DNA from: Thalassobellus citreus
GTDB taxonomy: Bacteria; Bacteroidota; Bacteroidia; Flavobacteriales; Flavobacteriaceae
NCBI RefSeq assembly: GCF_044385915.1
Contig: NZ_JBISCC010000129.1
Location: 1-64,000 of the forward strand
Length of the DNA stretch: 64,000 bases
Direction of reading: 5' to 3'
Shown here in pieces: positions 27,083 to 36,327 of this stretch (position 1 is the first letter of the stretch; the number at the start of each line of letters is the position of its first letter). A program made the translations under genes and the position numbers. The notes beneath the pieces were generated by a model. It ran no database searches. It saw only the letters and a program-made list of their open reading frames with translations, and was not told the origin of the DNA.

Positions 27083-28447
27083 TTAGTCTAGTGTTATAAT
27101 TTTCAAACGTTTATTTTTCCGTAAATAATTTTGAATGATATGTTGAGAATCTCTATTGTTTTCCATAGGAGTTATAATAGACTCCAATACTTCAATATTA
27201 TTAATTTGGTAGTTTAAATTGAAAAAACCTAAGCCTTTAAAAATACCATTTTCTATAAGTATAGCGCTATGCTCGTCTATGTCCCGACCTTTATCTACAA
27301 TAACCATATTTTTATTATCATAACTGTTTTTTTCAATAAGTGCTTCTACACGATTGTTATACAGTTGCACAGGTTCTTTATTTATGCAAGCGCCTTCACA
27401 TGTTTTTATATCGTAATTAAAACAACTGGTTTTGGTTTTATATAAACCAGTAAGTTTTTGACATAAATTATAATCTTCAACAGCTTTTGTAATAAAACTT
27501 TTTCCGCTTTGTCTATTACTAAAAGTTGTTATTGGTTTTTTGCGTCCGTCTGCTATATCAATTTTCAGATTTATATAATTATTTTCATCTTTAAAACTAT
27601 ATAGTGCATGGGTAAAAGTATTACGACGTAAGGCTCTATTGAATATTGGTTTTATACGTTTTATTTCTTCACTTTCTTTTAAAAGAGCCACTAATTCACT
27701 TCCTGTGGCATCATAAGTAACCGAATGTACTAAGGCTTGTATTTTTTTTGATTTCTGATTGGTGTTCGTAAAGTGTTGATTGATTCGTTTTTTTATATTA
27801 TTACTTTTTCCAATGTATATAATATCACCATTTTCTTTATGAATATAATAAACTCCCGTAGCTGAAGGTAGCCCATCAAGAATATTTAAATGTTTACTTT
27901 TTAATTTATGTTTTGGGTTTAGATTAATAGATTCTTTAATAATGTTTTTGTTAGTATCTTTATCTAGTAACATTTTAAATAATTTTACCGTTGCTAAAGC
28001 ATCACCAGAGGCGCGATGTCTATCGGTAACAGGAATACCAAGTGAGCGCACCAATTTTCCTAAACTATAAGATGCTTGATCTGGAATTAAATCTTTGGCT
28101 AACTCTACAGTGCAAAGAGATGGGCGTTCATAATCAAAGCCTAAACGTCTAAATTCTGTACATAATATGCGATAATCAAATTGCGCATTGTGTGCCACTA
28201 AAATACAGCCTTCGGTAATTTCTACAATACGTTTTGCAACTTCGTAAAACTTAGGGGCATTTTTAAGCATATTACTGTTTATGCCAGTAAGGTTAACTAC
28301 AAAAGGTTGAATGTCTCGTTCGGGGTTTACTAAGCTTATAAATTGGTCGACAACTTCGTGTCCGTCGAATTTATAAATGGCTATTTCAGTAATACCTTCT
28401 TCATTAAATTTACCTCCAGTAGTTTCTATATCTAGTATTGCGTACAA
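27083..28447 (-). CDS. DnaQ-like exonuclease fused to a GIY-YIG endonuclease
   Basis: Two-domain nuclease. The N-terminal DEDDh 3'-5' exonuclease has D6 and E8 in ILDIETTGG, HNAQFDYRIL, and the motif HRASGDALATV (H/D pair). The C-terminal domain starts near residue 199 with the GIY-YIG signature GVYYIHKENGDIIYIGKS, as in the UvrC N-terminal half, and keeps a conserved Cys-rich segment CFNYDIKTCEGAC further on. Length 454. The combination suggests processing of damaged or flapped DNA ends. It could be annotated as a DNA polymerase III epsilon-like protein, but the fusion argues for repair. Confidence 0.82.
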   Translation of the reverse strand: MYAILDIETTGGKFNEEGITEIAIYKFDGHEVVDQFISLVNPERDIQPFVVNLTGINSNMLKNAPKFYEVAKRIVEITEGCILVAHNAQFDYRILCTEFRRLGFDYERPSLCTVELAKDLIPDQASYSLGKLVRSLGIPVTDRHRASGDALATVKLFKMLLDKDTNKNIIKESINLNPKHKLKSKHLNILDGLPSATGVYYIHKENGDIIYIGKSNNIKKRINQHFTNTNQKSKKIQALVHSVTYDATGSELVALLKESEEIKRIKPIFNRALRRNTFTHALYSFKDENNYINLKIDIADGRKKPITTFSNRQSGKSFITKAVEDYNLCQKLTGLYKTKTSCFNYDIKTCEGACINKEPVQLYNNRVEALIEKNSYDNKNMVIVDKGRDIDEHSAILIENGIFKGLGFFNLNYQINNIEVLESIITPMENNRDSQHIIQNYLRKNKRLKIITLD

Positions 28448-28472
28448 AAAATATTTATGCGTTTATTTGTTT

Positions 28473-29141
28473 TTAATTGTAATTTCTCACACCAAAGATA
28501 CTACTTCCAACTCGAACCATAGTACTACCACAATCAATTGCTAGTTGATAATCGCCACTCATGCCCATTGAAACAGTTTGAAGTTTACAGTTTGCAGTTT
28601 CCAATTGTTTTAAATCGTTAAAAGTAGACTTTAAAAGATTGAATTCATTTTTTACTTGATTTTCATCATCAGTAAAAGTAGCCATTCCCATGAGTCCAAT
28701 AATTCTAATGTTTTTTAATTCTGAAAATTCTTCAGATTGTAATATTTCAGACACTTCAGAATGAGTCATTCCAAATTTAGAATCTTCTGAAGCAATTTTT
28801 ATTTGAAACAAACAATCAATAATTCTATCATGCTTTTTGGCTTGTTTATTTATTTCCTTTAGCAATTTAAAGTTGTCAACGCCATGAATTAAGTTTACAA
28901 AAGGCGCCATATATTTTACTTTATTGCTCTGTACATGCCCAATCATGTGCCATTCAATATCTTTTGGCATGACCTCATGTTTCTCAGCCATTTCCTGAAT
29001 TTTATTTTCACCAAAAATGCGTTGTCCAGCATTATAGGCTTCCATTAAATCAGAAACAGGTTTTGTTTTAGAAACAGCAACAAGAGTAACGTGTTCTGGT
29101 AATGTAGATTTTATATGGTTGAGGTTTTGTTGTATACTCAT
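28473..29141 (-). CDS. YggS/PLPBP-family PLP homeostasis protein
   Basis: Pyridoxal-phosphate-binding protein that keeps free PLP in balance, without known enzyme activity. The PLP lysine K25 is in TLVAVSKTKP. Other family blocks: FGENKIQEM (about 44), WHMIGHVQSNKVKY (about 64), LMGMATF (about 145) and MSGDYQLAIDCGSTMVRVGSSIFG at the C-terminus. Length 222 fits. It lies 26 bases after lgt and 25 before the exonuclease, in one minus-strand run. Confidence 0.92.
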   Translation of the reverse strand: MSIQQNLNHIKSTLPEHVTLVAVSKTKPVSDLMEAYNAGQRIFGENKIQEMAEKHEVMPKDIEWHMIGHVQSNKVKYMAPFVNLIHGVDNFKLLKEINKQAKKHDRIIDCLFQIKIASEDSKFGMTHSEVSEILQSEEFSELKNIRIIGLMGMATFTDDENQVKNEFNLLKSTFNDLKQLETANCKLQTVSMGMSGDYQLAIDCGSTMVRVGSSIFGVRNYN

Positions 29142-29167
29142 TGATTTTGTGTGCTTTATAAACTGAA

Positions 29168-30001
29168 TTATTTACGGTGTTTTACAGTAGACTTTTTATT
29201 TATAAGAATTAAAATTAGTCCGATAATTATAAATGGAATACTTAATATTTGTCCCATGTTTATAGTCATGCTATCTTCAAACCCGACTTGATTTTCTTTA
29301 AAAAACTCTATTATAAATCTTGCAGAAAATATCAAAATCAAAGCCAAGCCTAAAAACAATCCGTTAGATTTTTCTTTACCTCTTTTTTTATAGATAAGCA
29401 TTAAGATTACGAATATTAAAAGATATGAAAATGCTTCATAGAGTTGTGTAGGATGCCTTGGAATTAAATCATCTCTTTGAAATATAACTCCCCAGTTTCC
29501 GTTTGTAGGCTTTCCATAGATTTCTGAGTTCATAAGATTTCCAAACCTAATAAAAGCGGCTGTAATTGGAGCAGCTATTGCTATTCTATCTAAAACCCAT
29601 AAAAAGTTGGTTTTATATTTTTTACAATAGATTCCAATGGCTATTAATACTCCAATAGTTCCTCCGTGACTTGCTAATCCTTGAATACCAGTAAATTGAT
29701 ATGAATCACCTATTTTTTTTATTGGTAATAAAATCTCAATTGGATTTTGAAAGTAATATGACGGATCATAAAACAAACAATGACCGAGTCTTGCGCCTAA
29801 AACAATACCAATAACAGAGTAAATAAACAACTTCTCTAAATTTTCAATGGGGATGTTTTCTTTAGAGTAAATTCCTTTTAATACGTAATGTGATATAAGA
29901 ATTCCTGTTATGAAAAATAAACCATAATATTTTAAAGGAAAAGTATCAGTTATCCAATATATAACAGGGTCAAGATTCCAATTTATAATTCCGTTGTTCA
30001 T
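29168..30001 (-). CDS. lgt: Prolipoprotein diacylglyceryl transferase
   Basis: Inner-membrane enzyme that transfers diacylglycerol to the lipobox cysteine of prolipoproteins, the first step of lipoprotein maturation. Seven hydrophobic helices; conserved LGARLGHCLFYDPSYYF, RFGNLMNSEIYG (the Lgt signature RxGNLxNxE) and RHPTQLYEAFSYL. Length 277 normal. This enzyme would act on the many lipoproteins in this window (DUF4249, DUF4270, kelch). One gap of 35 bases separates it from the dehydrogenase gene upstream. Confidence 0.96.
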   Translation of the reverse strand: MNNGIINWNLDPVIYWITDTFPLKYYGLFFITGILISHYVLKGIYSKENIPIENLEKLFIYSVIGIVLGARLGHCLFYDPSYYFQNPIEILLPIKKIGDSYQFTGIQGLASHGGTIGVLIAIGIYCKKYKTNFLWVLDRIAIAAPITAAFIRFGNLMNSEIYGKPTNGNWGVIFQRDDLIPRHPTQLYEAFSYLLIFVILMLIYKKRGKEKSNGLFLGLALILIFSARFIIEFFKENQVGFEDSMTINMGQILSIPFIIIGLILILINKKSTVKHRK

Positions 30002-30036
30002 TTATTACTTTATTGTGTACAATTAAAACGTAACTA

Positions 30037-30924
30037 CTATTGAAACTGTTTCGCTACTATCTCAGCTTTTCTACTTTCAGAATAATCATAAAAACCTTCC
30101 CCAGATTTTATACCTAATTTACCCGCATTAACCATGTTTACTAGTAATGGACAAGGTGCGTATTTAGGGTTTTTAAAACCATTGTACATCACATTAAGTA
30201 TAGATAAGCAAACATCTAATCCAATAAAATCGGCTAGTTGTAATGGTCCCATAGGGTGTGCCATACCAAGTTTCATAACTGTATCTATTTCGTGTACGCC
30301 TGCAACACCATTGTATAAGGTTTCAATAGATTCGTTAAGCATCGGCATTAAAATTCTATTGGCAACAAATCCTGGGTAATCATTAACTTCAACAGGTTCT
30401 TTACCTAGTGTTTTAGATAAATCCATGATGGTTTTTGTAACGTCATCACTAGTATTGTAACCACGAATAATTTCAACCAGTTTCATAATAGGAACCGGAT
30501 TCATAAAGTGCATACCAATGACTTTATCTGGTCTTGAGGTTACTGCTGCAATTTGTGTAATAGAAATTGAAGATGTGTTTGTAGCAAGCATGGTGTTTTC
30601 ATTACAAACTTCATCTAATTGTTTAAAAATATTGAGTTTTAAATCTATATTTTCTGTGGCTGCTTCAACGACTAATTCAACAGATTCAACACCTTTTTCT
30701 ATAGATGTATAACTTGTAATATTAGAAAGTGTATTTGCTTTTTCAGATTCTGTAATTTTTTCTTTAGCAACCATTCTATCTAAATTTTTAGAAATGGTAG
30801 TTATGCCTTTTTTTAATGAAGCTTCACTAATATCAATAAGGTTTACTTTAAATCCTTTTTGGGCAAAGGTATGTGCAATACCATTTCCCATGGTTCCTGC
30901 ACCTATTACTGCTATGTTTTTCAT
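30037..30924 (-). CDS. 3-hydroxyacyl-CoA dehydrogenase (3-hydroxybutyryl-CoA type)
   Basis: NAD(P)-dependent oxidoreductase of the 3-hydroxybutyryl-CoA dehydrogenase family, acting in fatty-acid or butanoate metabolism. Rossmann motif GAGTMGNGIAHTF at residues 7-19, HFMNPVPIMKLVEII (about 138) with the catalytic His, and GFVANRILMPMLNESI (about 183). Length 295 fits the stand-alone enzyme rather than the long FadB fusion. No other fatty-acid genes adjoin, so physiological substrate is inferred. Confidence 0.92.
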   Translation of the reverse strand: MKNIAVIGAGTMGNGIAHTFAQKGFKVNLIDISEASLKKGITTISKNLDRMVAKEKITESEKANTLSNITSYTSIEKGVESVELVVEAATENIDLKLNIFKQLDEVCNENTMLATNTSSISITQIAAVTSRPDKVIGMHFMNPVPIMKLVEIIRGYNTSDDVTKTIMDLSKTLGKEPVEVNDYPGFVANRILMPMLNESIETLYNGVAGVHEIDTVMKLGMAHPMGPLQLADFIGLDVCLSILNVMYNGFKNPKYAPCPLLVNMVNAGKLGIKSGEGFYDYSESRKAEIVAKQFQ

Positions 30925-30936
30925 AAGCCTCTCTTA

Positions 30937-30955
30937 TTCTCTCCAAAAGAGAGAA
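30937..30955. repeat. Short palindrome TTCTCTC-GAGAGAA
   Basis: TTCTCTC (30937-30943) and GAGAGAA (30949-30955) with a 5-base loop, in the gap between the oxidoreductase gene and the dehydrogenase. Possibly a dispersed intergenic palindrome; no T-run, so not a terminator. Confidence 0.35.
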
Positions 30956-31038
30956 ACTGTTGTGTTAATAATATCTTTTAATTATAAGTCTTAATCTATT
31001 AGATTTTTTCTTACCAAAGAGAATAATAAAATATGGAA

Positions 31039-31998
31039 TTAAAAACAATTAATAATCTGTGTAGCAACGCGTAATGCTTCGGTACCGTCATGTAGGGTTA
31101 CAATAGGTGTTGTGTTATTGTTAATAGCATCTGCGAAAGTTTCTAATTCGTCTAAAATAGAATTATTATCAGCTACTTTAGGGTTGTCAAAATAGATTTG
31201 TTTTTTCACACCTTCGGCATTTTGCAATACCATATCAAAATCACCAGGATTTTCAGGTGCATCTTTCATTTTAACAACTTCACATTTCTTTTCAAGAAAA
31301 TCTACAGAGATATAAGCATCTTTTTGAAAGAAACGTGCTTTACGCATTCTTTTAAGTGAAATTCTACTTGCCGTTAAGTTCGCTACACAACCATTTTCAA
31401 ATTCTAATCGGGCATTGGCAATATCTGGTGTGTCACTTATAACCGAGACACCACTTGCAGATACATTTTTGACTTTAGATTTTACGATGCTTAAAATAAT
31501 ATCGATATCATGAATCATTAAATCTAAAACCACTGGTACATCTGTACCACGCGGATTAAATTCTGCTAACCTATGTGTTTCAATAAACATAGGTGCTTTA
31601 ATATCGTCTCTAATAGCTAAAAATGCTGGATTAAAACGTTCTACATGTCCTACTTGTCCGCGTAAATTATTGTCGGCCAATAACTGCCTAATATGTTCGG
31701 CTTCTTCAACCGTATTGGTAATAGGTTTTTCAATAAAAATGTGCTTACCTTTTGCAATGGCTTGTTTTGCACAATCGTAATGAGATAGGGTAGGCGTTAC
31801 AATATCTACCACATCAACCGCATCGATGAGTGATTCAATAGAATCGAAAAATTTATATCCAAATTCGGCTTCTACTTTTTTACCATTTGCTTCATCAGCA
31901 TCATAAAACCCTATAAGGTTGTATTTTTCAGATTGATTAAGAAGTCTTAAATGAATTTTTCCTAGGTGGCCAGCACCAAGTACACCAACTTTTAGCAT
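31039..31998 (-). CDS. Gfo/Idh/MocA-family NAD(P)-dependent oxidoreductase
   Basis: Dehydrogenase-like protein with an N-terminal Rossmann fold (GAGHLGKIHLRLL, residues 7-19), the family EKPIT motif (near 95) and the C-terminal alpha/beta domain. Length 319. Substrates of this family are usually sugars or sugar derivatives; nothing in the neighbourhood indicates which. A -7 box (TATTTTTG) lies 19 bases upstream. Confidence 0.88.
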   Translation of the reverse strand: MLKVGVLGAGHLGKIHLRLLNQSEKYNLIGFYDADEANGKKVEAEFGYKFFDSIESLIDAVDVVDIVTPTLSHYDCAKQAIAKGKHIFIEKPITNTVEEAEHIRQLLADNNLRGQVGHVERFNPAFLAIRDDIKAPMFIETHRLAEFNPRGTDVPVVLDLMIHDIDIILSIVKSKVKNVSASGVSVISDTPDIANARLEFENGCVANLTASRISLKRMRKARFFQKDAYISVDFLEKKCEVVKMKDAPENPGDFDMVLQNAEGVKKQIYFDNPKVADNNSILDELETFADAINNNTTPIVTLHDGTEALRVATQIINCF

Positions 31999-32016
31999 AA
32001 TTATTTACGTTTTCAA

Positions 32017-32024
32017 CAAAAATA
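32017..32024 (-). promoter_or_regulatory. -7 promoter element of the Gfo/Idh gene
   Basis: Minus strand reads TATTTTTG, matching TAnnTTTG, 18 bases before the ATG at 31998. No TTG at the usual distance upstream. Confidence 0.4.
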
Positions 32025-32145
32025 AGATATTTAACACATGAATTTGATGATTTAACATGAATTTTTTAGTGAAAATAAAATGTGATAAAATTGTTTTCAG
32101 CTTTAAAATCTTTGACTAATTTTAGCAGAATAAACCAGACCAACA

Positions 32146-32787
32146 TTGAAAGACACTTTTAAGCACAAGGGATTAAGACAGCAGTTAGTTAACGTATTAA
32201 AAAAGAAAGGAATAAGCAATGAAGCAGTTTTGAATGCCATTGGCAAAATACCAAGACATTTGTTTATGGATTCTAGTTTTTTAGACCATGCTTATCAAGA
32301 CAAAGCATTTCCTATTTCGGCAGACCAAACTATTTCACAACCCTATACTGTTGCTTTTCAAAGTGAACTATTAAATGTGAAAAAAGATCATAAAATTCTT
32401 GAAATTGGTACAGGCAGTGGTTATCAAACTGCGGTTTTGTGTGAGTTAGGAGCTAAAGTATATAGTATTGAGCGCCAACAAGAGTTGTTTAAAAAAACGA
32501 GTAAGTTTTTACCAAAATTAGGCTATCGTGCTAAGAAACTTATTTTTGGCGATGGTTATAAGGGGCTCCCAGATGAAGCGCCTTTTGATAGCATTATTGT
32601 AACAGCGGGTGCACCTTTTGTACCTAAACCCTTGTTGAGCCAGTTGAAAATTGGAGGCAGACTTGTAATTCCTGTAGGTGATGATGTTCAAATTATGACA
32701 CTTTTTATAAGAAAAGGACAAAAAGAATTTGAACAAGAGGAATTTGGTGAATTTCGATTTGTGCCTTTATTGGAGGATAAGAATTAG
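32146..32787 (+). CDS. pcm: Protein-L-isoaspartate O-methyltransferase
   Basis: Repairs damaged proteins by methylating L-isoaspartyl residues with S-adenosylmethionine in the cytoplasm. Motif I ILEIGTGSGYQTAVL (about 85-99) is the SAM-binding glycine loop; the N-terminal FPISADQTISQPYTVAF block is the substrate segment typical of PCMT. The start codon is TTG: a TAG lies in frame 24 bases upstream and the next ATG is inside the conserved domain, so no ATG start is possible. Length 213 is normal. Confidence 0.92.
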   Translation: MKDTFKHKGLRQQLVNVLKKKGISNEAVLNAIGKIPRHLFMDSSFLDHAYQDKAFPISADQTISQPYTVAFQSELLNVKKDHKILEIGTGSGYQTAVLCELGAKVYSIERQQELFKKTSKFLPKLGYRAKKLIFGDGYKGLPDEAPFDSIIVTAGAPFVPKPLLSQLKIGGRLVIPVGDDVQIMTLFIRKGQKEFEQEEFGEFRFVPLLEDKN

Positions 32788-32791
32788 TTTG

Positions 32792-33349
32792 TTAGCTGTT
32801 AGTATTTAATGTTTTTTCTGCTTGTACAATATGTCTAAGGTTATGATAAATAACCACTTTTAAAGTATCTCCTAGGTTCAGTTTAACTAGTTTTCCAAGA
32901 GTTGTTGGTATTTTAGTTTTGTTTAAACTTACTTTTTTAGCTTTATCTAGAAGAATGAGTGTTTTTTCTTGTTGCAATAAAAAACGTTCTAAAGTAGATT
33001 TGTTTAAATCGCTACCATTTGGGTTTTTACTCTTAAACGTATTCATTTTATTTAGCTTTTCTTTGGGTAGCATGCTTTTTGCAAAATAGTCGCCAAGTAG
33101 TCCTGGTTTAAAGTAACTTCCAGAAATGGTACTATTAATATTATTATTTATGCCACTTTCTATTTTGGGTAAATAAAAATCACCATATAGATTTAAATGT
33201 TCTATGGCTTCTAAAACACTCCATGATTTTTGATTAGGTTTCCAATTGAGTTTACTAATTGGTTCTAGGCTTAATTGTTCTACTTTTTTAATGTTTTGCC
33301 TTGTTAATTCTATTAATTCCGAAATTAATGTTTCTGTTTTAACTTTCAT
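32792..33349 (-). CDS. DinB-superfamily protein (second copy in the window)
   Basis: Four-helix-bundle DinB-like protein, 185 residues, distinct from the 2724 gene in sequence. Visible metal-ligand candidates: WSVLEAIEHLNLYGDFY (about 44) and YHNLRHIVQAEK (about 168), the His-containing helices of the family. No signal peptide. It is 4 bases from the convergent pcm stop. Substrate unknown; the general family role is a metal-dependent transferase or hydrolase. Confidence 0.72.
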   Translation of the reverse strand: MKVKTETLISELIELTRQNIKKVEQLSLEPISKLNWKPNQKSWSVLEAIEHLNLYGDFYLPKIESGINNNINSTISGSYFKPGLLGDYFAKSMLPKEKLNKMNTFKSKNPNGSDLNKSTLERFLLQQEKTLILLDKAKKVSLNKTKIPTTLGKLVKLNLGDTLKVVIYHNLRHIVQAEKTLNTNS

Positions 33350-33403
33350 CGTTTTATTTTTTACAAAGGTTGATAATAAAACAGATATAAAAATTGATTG
33401 AAA

Positions 33404-33940
33404 TTAAGATTTTTTAATTCTAGAAAGCGTTTCTGGTGTCATTCGCAAATAGGAGGCAATATATTTATTAGGGATTTCTTGAAACAATTGAGGACTGCGT
33501 TTCAATACACGGTTATAACGTTCAATAGGTGATGTTGTTAAGATATCACGTTCTCTATCCATTTGCTGAAGTACAAAGTTTTCTAAAACCTCTTGCCACG
33601 CTTTTGTGTTTTTTAAGGAAGAATCAATAAAACTCATAAACTTAGCTTTGTTAATTACTTTTACAGAAGCACTTTTTAAAGCTTGGATGTAAAACTCTGA
33701 AGGTTTTTCGTTTAAAAAAGAATCAAGTGATGCTATTAAATTATTTTTATAACCAAATCTAATGGTTCGCTCTTCGGTTTCATCAATCACAAAAAGGCGA
33801 AAACTTCCGCTTAACACTAAATACAAATTGGTATCAATTTTTCCTTTAGTTGTTAAATAATCGTTACGGTTTAACTCAATAGTTTTATCCCATAAACTTT
33901 CATTATTTAAGGTTTCTATGAGTTGCTGGATAGGAGACAT
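33404..33940 (-). CDS. Crp/Fnr-family transcriptional regulator
   Basis: One-component regulator with a cyclic-nucleotide-type sensor domain (about 10-120, LSGSFRLFVIDE) and a C-terminal helix-turn-helix (IPNKYIASYLRMTPETLSRIKK). Length 178 is slightly short but complete for this subgroup, which usually responds to oxygen or nutrient state. No Cys cluster of the Fnr type is present. It follows the PNPOx-like gene after 6 bases, so the two are likely one transcript. Confidence 0.85.
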   Translation of the reverse strand: MSPIQQLIETLNNESLWDKTIELNRNDYLTTKGKIDTNLYLVLSGSFRLFVIDETEERTIRFGYKNNLIASLDSFLNEKPSEFYIQALKSASVKVINKAKFMSFIDSSLKNTKAWQEVLENFVLQQMDRERDILTTSPIERYNRVLKRSPQLFQEIPNKYIASYLRMTPETLSRIKKS

Positions 33941-33946
33941 TTTATT

Positions 33947-34492
33947 TTAATCTTCTAGAATTTTAGTTTCAAAACCATCAATGCTTTTTGTGTTTTTTTC
34001 TTGCCAATAGGATTTGATTTTTTCTTTACCTTGTTTCTCCGACCAAGCATTTAGCATACCGCGTTCTTCTTTAAAATCCATGAATGGTACCGAATAACCA
34101 CATGAGGTTTGCACTAAATCGATATCTAATTCAATAATTTGTCTAGAACCTGTATTTTGTTCGAATAAATCGATGTATTCATGAAATTTAGTATCTCTTT
34201 CGTGGTATATTTTGGCAGTTCCGTAGAGTCTTAAAATAAGAGGCTTGCCTTCAAAAGCACAAAACATAATTGTCATTCTATTATGCTTTAAAAGATGAGC
34301 AGCTGTTTCGTTACCACTTCCAGTAAGGTTTAACCAAACCAATTTGTTTGCATTTAAAACTCTAAGGCTATCATGTCCTTTAGGTGAAATATTTACACGA
34401 CCATCTTGTGCAGCAGTACCAACAAAAAAGATTTTTTGATCTTTTATGAAGTCTTCTAATTCTGGTGTTATTTCAGGAAGTTGTTTGCCCAT
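33947..34492 (-). CDS. Pyridoxamine 5'-phosphate oxidase-family flavoprotein
   Basis: Split-barrel FMN-binding protein, 181 residues. Family blocks: IFFVGTAAQDGRVNISPKGHDSLRVL and LNLTGSGNETAAHLLKHNRMTIMFC, which place the FMN-binding loop; LYGTAKIYH follows. The true substrate is unknown and pyridoxine phosphate is unlikely, since the family covers many flavin reductases. It lies in a probable unit with the Crp regulator downstream. Confidence 0.82.
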   Translation of the reverse strand: MGKQLPEITPELEDFIKDQKIFFVGTAAQDGRVNISPKGHDSLRVLNANKLVWLNLTGSGNETAAHLLKHNRMTIMFCAFEGKPLILRLYGTAKIYHERDTKFHEYIDLFEQNTGSRQIIELDIDLVQTSCGYSVPFMDFKEERGMLNAWSEKQGKEKIKSYWQEKNTKSIDGFETKILED

Positions 34493-34507
34493 GTTTTTTT
34501 AGATGTG

Positions 34508-36316
34508 TTAATACTTACCTCCAACAACAGGTAATGTTAAACTACTACAATCTAAATCAACTGTTAGCTCCGTTCCTGGTTTTGGATGTAGTGTAAACTC
34601 CTTATCACTTGAAAAAATCATTAAACCAATTTGTTGTCCTGCTTTTATAATTTGATCATCTGGCATTAAATCAAAAGAAACTTTATAAAATTTACCAGGT
34701 TTTAAAGGTTTGCTTTTTGTTAATGATTTATAGTTTTGAGGATCTGTCCAACCACGTGTTATAATATTGTCAGTTATTTTTGCTCCTTTTTCTTCATTCC
34801 ACGGAAGTGATACTAACCAAACGGATAAGTTAGCAGCAGGTTTACTACTTGCTAATTTAACAGTAATTGTTGGAACTCCTGATATGTGAACATCTTCTGA
34901 AAGTACAGGTGTTACGAATAATAAGCGATGCTTAGAGTTTTCAGATTTAGTTAATTCTGCTCCAGAAATAGTATAGTCATCTATTAAAGTTTGTGTACCT
35001 TGTTTAGTAGTTTTAGAGGTAGTAAGTCCACCCGTTTGCGAACCAGAAGTCAAATGAAATGTTATTGGTTTAGCATAAGGGTTTGGAAAATCTTTATAAG
35101 GTGTTGGACTACTTACATCATCATTTTCACGTACTATCCATGCTTTGTTTGTTTCTTTTTCTATACCATTATCAATACCAAATAAATAGTGCGTAAACCA
35201 TTTATTCATCATACTAATTGGTGGAGGTCCTCCATGTGCATATTGATGATAGTAAATACCTGTTTCTAAGCCCATTTCTTTAGCTTTTTTATAAATACGG
35301 TAACTGTGTTCTGGCATCACATTCCAATCGTTAAAGCCATGAGACATTAACATAGCTGCTTTCATAGGTTTCATATCGTTTAGGTAATCGCGTTCTGCCC
35401 AAAAATCGTTATAGTCGCCCGTAATTCTATCCATGCCATTTTTCATTTTAGTATCACGAATTTTTGCATTGCTATAAGCACGTTTAGATTCATCACCACT
35501 ATGAATAAAATCATATAAAACATCAATATCTTCACCTAAATAACCTCCAGGAGATCTTACTAATCCGTTAGAACGGTAATAATGATAATAAGATGTGTTT
35601 GGAGCTACAGGAATAATGACTTCTAAACCATCAACACCTGTTGTTGCAGCTGCTAAAGGAATCGTTCCATTGTATGATGTCCCCGTCATTCCTACTTTAC
35701 CTGTTGTCCAATACGCTTTAACTTCTTCGTTGCCGTAAGGTTCAGTGTACCCTTTGGCGCGTCCGTTTAACCAATCTATTACTGCTTTAGGAGCTAACGA
35801 TTCGTTGTCGTCTCCAACAGTTGGAGAACCTTGAGATAGACCAGTACCTGGAGAGCAAGAGTGCACTACTATATAGCCACGAGGTACCCAAGTTTCAACT
35901 TGTGAGTTTGATATAATGGGACGTTTGCCTGTTCTAACAACTTCTGCATGAACACGTTCTTTTGCTGATTCTCCTAATTCATGATTTACATCCCAAAAAC
36001 CACCTTCTACATCTGGTGCTACTCCCGAATAATAAGGGCTTGATTCGTAAATTACAGGTAATTTTAAACCTTCTGTTTCTGTTTGGTAAGGTCTAGTTAC
36101 ATCTACATACATGCGGTCTAGTTTACCATCGCCATCGGTATCAAAAGTAGTTTCAACCCAAAGGTCTGTACGTATCCATTTGTTAGGCGTATTAAAAGCA
36201 TCTACTATTTGTGCCTCTCCATTTTTAAATATAGGTTTAGTTTTTTCTTGACTAAAACTAGAATAAGTACAGGCTGTTATTAAAATTAGGGTAAAAAAAT
36301 TAGAGACAATATTCAT
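34508..36316 (-). CDS. CocE/NonD-family (S15) Xaa-Pro dipeptidyl-peptidase-type hydrolase
   Basis: Secreted serine hydrolase of peptidase family S15. A signal peptide is present (about 1-22), the nucleophile Ser214 lies in GTSYNGT (G-x-S-Y-x-G), and MSHGFNDWNV and HQYAHGGPP supply the Asp and His of the triad. The C-terminal half is the jelly-roll domain of the X-Pro dipeptidyl-peptidase family. Length 602. Cleavage of N-terminal Xaa-Pro from peptides is likely, but esterase or acylase activity is possible. Only 11 bases separate it from the upstream NTF2-like gene. Confidence 0.86.
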   Translation of the reverse strand: MNIVSNFFTLILITACTYSSFSQEKTKPIFKNGEAQIVDAFNTPNKWIRTDLWVETTFDTDGDGKLDRMYVDVTRPYQTETEGLKLPVIYESSPYYSGVAPDVEGGFWDVNHELGESAKERVHAEVVRTGKRPIISNSQVETWVPRGYIVVHSCSPGTGLSQGSPTVGDDNESLAPKAVIDWLNGRAKGYTEPYGNEEVKAYWTTGKVGMTGTSYNGTIPLAAATTGVDGLEVIIPVAPNTSYYHYYRSNGLVRSPGGYLGEDIDVLYDFIHSGDESKRAYSNAKIRDTKMKNGMDRITGDYNDFWAERDYLNDMKPMKAAMLMSHGFNDWNVMPEHSYRIYKKAKEMGLETGIYYHQYAHGGPPPISMMNKWFTHYLFGIDNGIEKETNKAWIVRENDDVSSPTPYKDFPNPYAKPITFHLTSGSQTGGLTTSKTTKQGTQTLIDDYTISGAELTKSENSKHRLLFVTPVLSEDVHISGVPTITVKLASSKPAANLSVWLVSLPWNEEKGAKITDNIITRGWTDPQNYKSLTKSKPLKPGKFYKVSFDLMPDDQIIKAGQQIGLMIFSSDKEFTLHPKPGTELTVDLDCSSLTLPVVGGKY

Positions 36317-36327
36317 GTTTGTAATTT

